A DNA stretch of 22,393 nucleotides, from the NCBI GenBank assembly GCA_964414585.1, contig CAYPXR010000052.1:1-22393 (forward strand). The letters are read 5' to 3'. Source of the DNA: DATEMU01 sp964414585 (GTDB taxonomy: Bacteria > Planctomycetota > Phycisphaerae > UBA1845 > UTPLA1). The translations under genes and the position numbers were made by a program. The notes beneath the pieces were generated by a model. The model was not told where the DNA came from. It did no database searches and saw only the letters and a list, made by a program, of their open reading frames with translations. Of this stretch, positions 18,049 through 22,393 are shown piece by piece; position 1 is the first letter of the stretch; the number at the start of each line of letters is the position of its first letter.

Positions 18049-20229
18049 CTACGGGTATTTCTTCTTGCTGTTGGGTTCTTTGCGGTGTCCACTTCTCTTT
18101 GCAAAAACTGCGATGAAGCAAAACATTCCAGCAAACGGCCCCAATCCAACTCCGCAGATTCCACACCCGGGAGCTACTTGTGGTGGAGGTGGGGACAATG
18201 ACTGAATGGAGCCCCGATCAGAACTACCGAAATCGCTTTTTGCGCAGCCCTTGACGATTCGTACCCAGTAAAAGTATTCGGTACCGGGATTGAGATTATC
18301 TTGATCGTAATAAGGAACCGAAGCGGACTCGCCGATTTTCTGTGCCTTCGTTGGATCGTCGCTCTCAGCGCGCCAGATTTCACTGGTATCCGCCGGGCCA
18401 TCAACGGCCCAAGTGATGGCGATTTGGAAGGGAGATTCGTCGTCGGATGCACTCACCGCTTTGCTCAAGGAGGGCTTTGGACACAATTGGTTGAGCGCAG
18501 CCATTCCGTCAAGCTGACCATACCCGTACATGTTGTCGAAACCGAGAGTGCCTCGATCAATGACACCGGCTGCCAAGGCGGCCCTGATCTGAGCCGGCGA
18601 CACTGACTTATTCGCAGCTTCCAAGAGCAATCCGGCGATTGCTGCGACGTGGGGCGCGGACGCGGACGTACCGAAGAACGGCGAGGAAAAGCCACCTGCT
18701 CCCGAGACAGATACTCCATCAATCCCAGTTAAAAAGGGAGTTTGTCGTATCACTGGATTGGGGAATGAGATTGTTGAGGGTCCTCGGCTACTGTAGGCGG
18801 CGAGTACACCAGTATTTGCTTGAGAGGCGTTGATCGTTCCGCATGAGATGACTTCCGGGATGGCGGGGTGGCCAAATATGCTGTCCGCACAATTAGCATT
18901 TACAACTTGGATATCGAGATTGGTGAATAGTTCGAGTACGCGTGGTGCGGCAAGCCCCTGATAATTCTCTATGATGATTCCAACTGTACGGGGCAAGCCA
19001 GTTGTATTTTCGTAACTCGCGTTTTCAATTGGGTCGACATCGCCGTTTTGTACTGAAGTCCCCGGTACACCAAGAACAGCGCCTGTGATTGGGTTCACAA
19101 TTCCAAGGTCGTAATCATTTTGACTTGCTTGAAACGGGTCGTTCCATTGCAACCGCACGGTAAGAGTGACCCCAGGAGGCATGTCGACGAGTAGGAACTT
19201 GCTGACTCCCACCCCAGAATCAAAATCGTGGAGGTGGCTTGGTCCGGCGCCGTCGAAGTCTTCAAAGAGCCCTTGATAGTGTTTTCTGCAATCATTACCG
19301 GCGGCGGTCACGTAGACCCGATTGTCTATCAAGACGGCGCTCTGAGCAGCCATCGCTACTGGTCCGTCAGCAAAAAAAGGCTCGTTGAAAAATCCTAAGT
19401 CGTCGACGATCACATCTACACTCTGTGCAACAAGCCAATTGATCGCCTGCACCATCTCGGCGGATGTCTGCGGGCCCGAGAAAAAGAGGCTCGCATTCGG
19501 CGCGAGATCGTGAATGATCTCCATCATTGCTGTTCCTTCTTCGCCGGTTCCGGGCATCTGCGGGTTCACGACAACAGAATCAGGTAGATTACCGTTTGCG
19601 ATTGCGGCGGAACGAGAAATCGCGCCGTTCGAAATAACGCCGATTTTGATGCCGGTGCCCATGTATCCTTGCGATCGTAGCTGATCGGCTTTCAGAAGTG
19701 AGTCCGCCTCAGTGCAAACAGAACCCACGCACCGAGAAACACCGTAGTCAGGCGCTCGGATTTTTTTGACAAAGGAGAGTTTCGCGATTGACTCAAAGGA
19801 ATCAGGCAGAAGCCAACCTTGGGCGACTTTCATTTCTGGGACTGCAATATCCAAGCGAAAGCCAATTTGTACCAGTGCTTGAACGTTTGATTCAGAGTAC
19901 GGCTCCAGGTAGACATAACACTGCACCTCGCGTTGAGGGCTTATTCTCAGTACGGCGGCATCGCCGAGTACGGATGCGTCTTGCTGGCTCCCGGTAGGTA
20001 GAGTGCGAAGGCTGGTTCGCGCAGCGATAAGTACCGCATCAACTTTGTCTTCGAGGGTCCCCGGCAGTGGTTTCGAGAGATTATCGAAGGGGAAAAGGTT
20101 TATCGTTCTTATTTGGCTGGCTGCTGTTTTTTCAGGAGTTGTCTGACCGTACGAACAAGGTTGTAGAAGACACACCGCGAGCGCATCCACGAGAAGATAG
20201 CGCCCAAGAATGCGCCGATACGATCCCAC
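18049..20229 (-). CDS. Secreted S8-like (subtilase-fold) peptidase with altered triad and C-terminal anchor
   Basis: Protein of 726 residues with a signal peptide (cut near 'SYG-QTTP'), a propeptide-like region (about 35-160), a subtilase-type domain (about 185-580), a fibronectin-III-like domain (about 590-680) and a Cys-motif/TM/basic tail (688-726). The Ser motif is 'GTSASAPHVAAIAGLL' (S522) and the oxyanion Asn lies in 'AAGND' (N312). At the Asp position the protein has 'IGVISNG' (N201), and at the His position 'EEGTAMMEIIHDLAP' (E231). The related subgroup normally keeps Asp with Glu; here Asp is Asn. GTG at 20229 has AAGGAGG 7 bases upstream. Base composition seems lower in GC than the flanks. 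Whether it still cuts peptides is open. Confidence 0.85.
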   Translation of the reverse strand: MGSYRRILGRYLLVDALAVCLLQPCSYGQTTPEKTAASQIRTINLFPFDNLSKPLPGTLEDKVDAVLIAARTSLRTLPTGSQQDASVLGDAAVLRISPQREVQCYVYLEPYSESNVQALVQIGFRLDIAVPEMKVAQGWLLPDSFESIAKLSFVKKIRAPDYGVSRCVGSVCTEADSLLKADQLRSQGYMGTGIKIGVISNGAISRSAAIANGNLPDSVVVNPQMPGTGEEGTAMMEIIHDLAPNASLFFSGPQTSAEMVQAINWLVAQSVDVIVDDLGFFNEPFFADGPVAMAAQSAVLIDNRVYVTAAGNDCRKHYQGLFEDFDGAGPSHLHDFDSGVGVSKFLLVDMPPGVTLTVRLQWNDPFQASQNDYDLGIVNPITGAVLGVPGTSVQNGDVDPIENASYENTTGLPRTVGIIIENYQGLAAPRVLELFTNLDIQVVNANCADSIFGHPAIPEVISCGTINASQANTGVLAAYSSRGPSTISFPNPVIRQTPFLTGIDGVSVSGAGGFSSPFFGTSASAPHVAAIAGLLLEAANKSVSPAQIRAALAAGVIDRGTLGFDNMYGYGQLDGMAALNQLCPKPSLSKAVSASDDESPFQIAITWAVDGPADTSEIWRAESDDPTKAQKIGESASVPYYDQDNLNPGTEYFYWVRIVKGCAKSDFGSSDRGSIQSLSPPPPQVAPGCGICGVGLGPFAGMFCFIAVFAKRSGHRKEPNSKKKYP

Positions 20230-20263
20230 TTCGCCACCTCCTTCGGACAGAAAGAACTTCGTA

Positions 20264-20293
20264 ATGATACTGTATTCGTTACCTCGCCGTCAA
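20264..20293 (-). promoter_or_regulatory. Sigma-70-like promoter of the S8-like peptidase gene
   Basis: On the minus strand TTGACG (20288-20293), an 18-base spacer and TATCAT (20264-20269), each 5 of 6 to consensus. A start near 20257 gives a leader of about 28 bases that includes the strong Shine-Dalgarno. Confidence 0.55.
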
Positions 20294-20397
20294 TTTTGGA
20301 GGCTCGCATTCACGCTGAAGACAGCGTTTTTTGAAGCCAAGAGGATGTCTGAGACGCTCTATTGAATCATATCTATTCAGGACCGCCAAAAGTTGTC

Positions 20398-20403
20398 TAT
20401 AAT
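20398..20403 (+). promoter_or_regulatory. TATAAT box overlapping the sigma factor start region
   Basis: A perfect TATAAT overlaps the ATG at 20402 and ends 7 bases before an in-frame GTG at 20411. If it is a real -10 box, the message would begin at or near that GTG and be leaderless. No good -35 is present. Confidence 0.35.
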
Positions 20404-20989
20404 GAAACTTGTGTCCGACACGACTCACGGCAGTCTGCTCTTGCGCGTTCGCGACCCTCGCGACGAAGAGGGGTGGCGGACCTTCTATGACATTTATTCG
20501 CCGCTCATCCTTCGATATGCGCAGGCCCGCGGCCTCCGCCCGGCGGATGCAGAGGAGATTCTGCAGGAGTGCATGACCGCGCTGGCCCGGAGCATGCGAA
20601 CCTTTGAGTATTCTCCCGACAAGGGGCGGTTCAAAGGCTGGCTTCGGTCAATGGTCAACCACCAGGTGGTCAGCCTCTTTCGTCGGCGACGCGATCGGAA
20701 CGCCGGAGAAGATCAGCTCTCGATCCTTCCGGACACCGATCCCAGTGTCAGCGCCGTCTGGGACAAGTCCTGGCGCGTCCAGCGATTGACCTATTGCCTG
20801 GAGCAGGTCCGTTCCGAAGTCGCGCCCAAGACCTACGACGCCTTCTGCCGGTACGTCCTGGATGAATGGCCGGTGACGCGCGTCGCGGAAGAACTCGGCG
20901 TCACCGCCAACGACGTCTATTTGGCCAAGAGCCGTATCACCAAGCGCCTCAAGGAAAAGATGCTCGAACTCCTGGGCGACGACTCATGA
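20402..20989 (+). CDS. ECF-type RNA polymerase sigma factor
   Basis: Sigma-70 family protein of 195 residues. Region 2 is 'YSPLILRYAQARGLRPADAEEILQECMTALARSM' through 'GRFKGWLRSMVNHQVVSLFRRR' (about 32-97), and region 4 is 'VTRVAEELGVTANDVYLAKSRITKRLKEKM' (about 158-187). The 'SDTTHGSLLLRVRDPRDEEGW' opening is familiar from planctomycete sigma factors. The ATG at 20402 is given, but GTG at 20411 is equally reasonable because TATAAT overlaps the ATG; a TTG at 20393 is less likely. The TGA overlaps the ATG of the kinase gene (ATGA), so the two proteins are made together. The zinc-finger region of the kinase may act as the anti-sigma part; that is inference. Confidence 0.88.
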   Translation: MKLVSDTTHGSLLLRVRDPRDEEGWRTFYDIYSPLILRYAQARGLRPADAEEILQECMTALARSMRTFEYSPDKGRFKGWLRSMVNHQVVSLFRRRRDRNAGEDQLSILPDTDPSVSAVWDKSWRVQRLTYCLEQVRSEVAPKTYDAFCRYVLDEWPVTRVAEELGVTANDVYLAKSRITKRLKEKMLELLGDDS

Positions 20990-22393
20990 GCTCCGCGACG
21001 CCGAAATCGTGCTTGAGCGAGGCGGAGATGGAGGACCTCGCCGCCGGGCGGTTGCCTCCGGATCGCGAAACGCTTTTCAAAAAACATCTCGACGATTGCT
21101 CTTCATGTCAGATTCGCTGGACCGAGCTTCGCGAAGACGAACAAATCTTCAAAGATCTCCGTGACGCCCGGCAAATCCCGAAGGACGAGCCGGTCACGCG
21201 CACGAATGTTTCCCCGTCGCGCCCCAGTTCAACCTCGGCGGCCGGACCGGAGCCCGCCGTCGTCATCGAGGGCTATACCATCACGCGCGAAATCGGCCGC
21301 GGCGGCATGGGTGTCGTGTACGAGGCGATCCAGCAGCGCCTCAGTCGAAAAGTTGCGTTGAAAATTCTGCCGGGCATCGCGGCCATGCGCGATCACGACG
21401 CCGTCAACCGCTTCCGGCGCGAGGCAACCGCCGCCGCGCGGCTGCATCACACCCACATTGTGCCTGTCTACGACTTCGGTCAATCCGGCGGTGCGCATTA
21501 CTACGCGATGGAACTCGTCGAAGGGCGGCCCCTCACTGAAATGATCCGTCGGCTGGCGGCGTCGAACGCGGTGTCGGCGACCCAGGAGCGACTGGACCAG
21601 ATCCTCCGCAATGCGACCGACGTCGAGACGCCGGGCTCCAGCGCGACGTTTCACAAGGCGGACTCCTTCGCGGGCTCCGGTTCCGGCATCGGGTCTTCCT
21701 CGACGGCCCGGGGGCGCGCCTATTTCCGTCACGTCGCCCGATGGATGGCCGACGCCGCTGACGCGCTGAGCTATGCCCACGACCAGGGAATCATTCATCG
21801 CGACATCAAGCCGAGCAATCTGCTCTTGGCTCGCGACGGGCGGATCATGATCCTCGACTTCGGTCTGGCCAAGAGCCAGGGCGATTTCTCCGTGACGATG
21901 ACCGGCGCGATCGTCGGCACACTGCGCTACATGAGCCCCGAACAGGCGATGGCCAAGCGGATGAAGGTCGATCACCGCACGGACATCTACTCGCTCGGCG
22001 CGACGATGTACGAGTTGCTCGCCTTCCAGCCCGCCTTCGCCGGTCACGACGACAAGGAAACGCTGGGGATGATCATTACGCGCGATCCGACCTCGCCGCG
22101 CAAGATCAGCTCGGCCGTCCCGCGGGAGTTGGAGACGATCTGCCTCAAGTCGTTGGAGAAAGACCCCGCTGCCCGCTATCCCACGGCCAGGGAACTGGCC
22201 GACGATCTCCGCCGGTTCATCAACGACCTGCCCATCTCCGCCAAACCGCCGGGCCCGATCGGACGCGCGGTGAAATACATGCGCCGGCGAAGAGCGGCGA
22301 CGGTGGCGGCGTCGGCGACGCTGCTCTTGATCCTCTCGATTATTGCGGTGTTTTGGACGCTCAGAGGATTGAAGAGGGCGCATGAAGAGCAGG
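20986..22393 (+). CDS. Zinc-finger Ser/Thr protein kinase (partial, runs off window)
   Basis: The first 469 residues are in the window and the frame is open at the end. The N-terminus has a putative anti-sigma-like zinc finger, H34-x3-C38-x2-C41 with C9 as possible fourth ligand. After a Ser/Pro/Thr-rich linker comes a Hanks-type kinase domain (about 96-415): Gly-rich loop 'IGRGGMGVVYEA', K126 in 'VALKIL', catalytic loop 'HRDIKPSN' (H271-R-D273), 'DFGLAK' (D291), and 'GTLRYMSPEQ'. About 56 extra residues (190-245) lie between the hinge and helix E. A TM helix (about 437-458) follows 'MRRRRAA', so the kinase is cytoplasmic and the missing C-terminal part probably extracytoplasmic. It is coupled by ATGA to the sigma factor gene. 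Confidence 0.92.
   Translation, partial: MSSATPKSCLSEAEMEDLAAGRLPPDRETLFKKHLDDCSSCQIRWTELREDEQIFKDLRDARQIPKDEPVTRTNVSPSRPSSTSAAGPEPAVVIEGYTITREIGRGGMGVVYEAIQQRLSRKVALKILPGIAAMRDHDAVNRFRREATAAARLHHTHIVPVYDFGQSGGAHYYAMELVEGRPLTEMIRRLAASNAVSATQERLDQILRNATDVETPGSSATFHKADSFAGSGSGIGSSSTARGRAYFRHVARWMADAADALSYAHDQGIIHRDIKPSNLLLARDGRIMILDFGLAKSQGDFSVTMTGAIVGTLRYMSPEQAMAKRMKVDHRTDIYSLGATMYELLAFQPAFAGHDDKETLGMIITRDPTSPRKISSAVPRELETICLKSLEKDPAARYPTARELADDLRRFINDLPISAKPPGPIGRAVKYMRRRRAATVAASATLLLILSIIAVFWTLRGLKRAHEEQ

Overview
The window looks like a chromosomal segment of a GC-rich planctomycete (Planctomycetota). This rests on several things: an ECF-type sigma factor translationally coupled to a Ser/Thr kinase that carries an N-terminal Cys/His zinc-finger motif; a small protein with the 'CxC...CPxC' zinc ribbon plus a membrane segment; a lone pseudopilin-like gene; and the style of the pgk, fructose-bisphosphate aldolase and ABC-2 exporter genes. 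The genus cannot be named from sequence reading alone. There are no rRNA, tRNA, CRISPR or insertion-sequence features. No gene-free stretch exceeds about 190 bases; the longest are 6421-6604 and 20230-20401, both divergent promoter regions.

Layout. (1) 108-2975 (+): a GT39-like membrane glycosyltransferase and a membrane-anchored SGNH-hydrolase-like protein, probably envelope or glycan work. (2) 6420-2966 (-): a pseudopilin-like gene, pgk, a histidine-phosphatase-fold protein that has lost its catalytic residues, and a class I (DhnA/FbaB-type) aldolase, which together form a plausible glycolytic operon. (3) 6605-10033 (+): a zinc-ribbon membrane protein, then a three-gene ABC-2 exporter (ATPase plus two permeases) with overlapping or near-touching ends. 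(4) 12336-10057 (-): histidine ammonia-lyase and two small related lipoproteins. (5) 12471-17161 (+): carB and carA (carbamoyl-phosphate synthase) in the order carB-carA with a 4-nt overlap. CarB is enlarged by a low-complexity insertion that contains a 7-bp tandem repeat. (6) 17162-20392: an accessory-looking segment with a HigBA-type toxin-antitoxin pair behind two identical palindromes, and a convergent secreted S8-like peptidase with an altered catalytic triad and a Cys-motif/TM/basic C-terminal tail. Its base composition looks less GC-rich by eye. (7) 20402-22393 (+): the ECF sigma factor and the zinc-finger/kinase protein, which runs off the window end.

The points most worth a second look are the phosphatase pseudoenzyme beside pgk and the aldolase, the CarB insertion, the Asn/Glu/Ser triad and tail of the S8-like protein, the regularly spaced TAGACA/TGTCTA palindromes before higB, and three genes whose best -10-like box lies only 6-7 nt before a GTG codon (possible leaderless messages). 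I found no clearly new multi-gene defence or mobile system.
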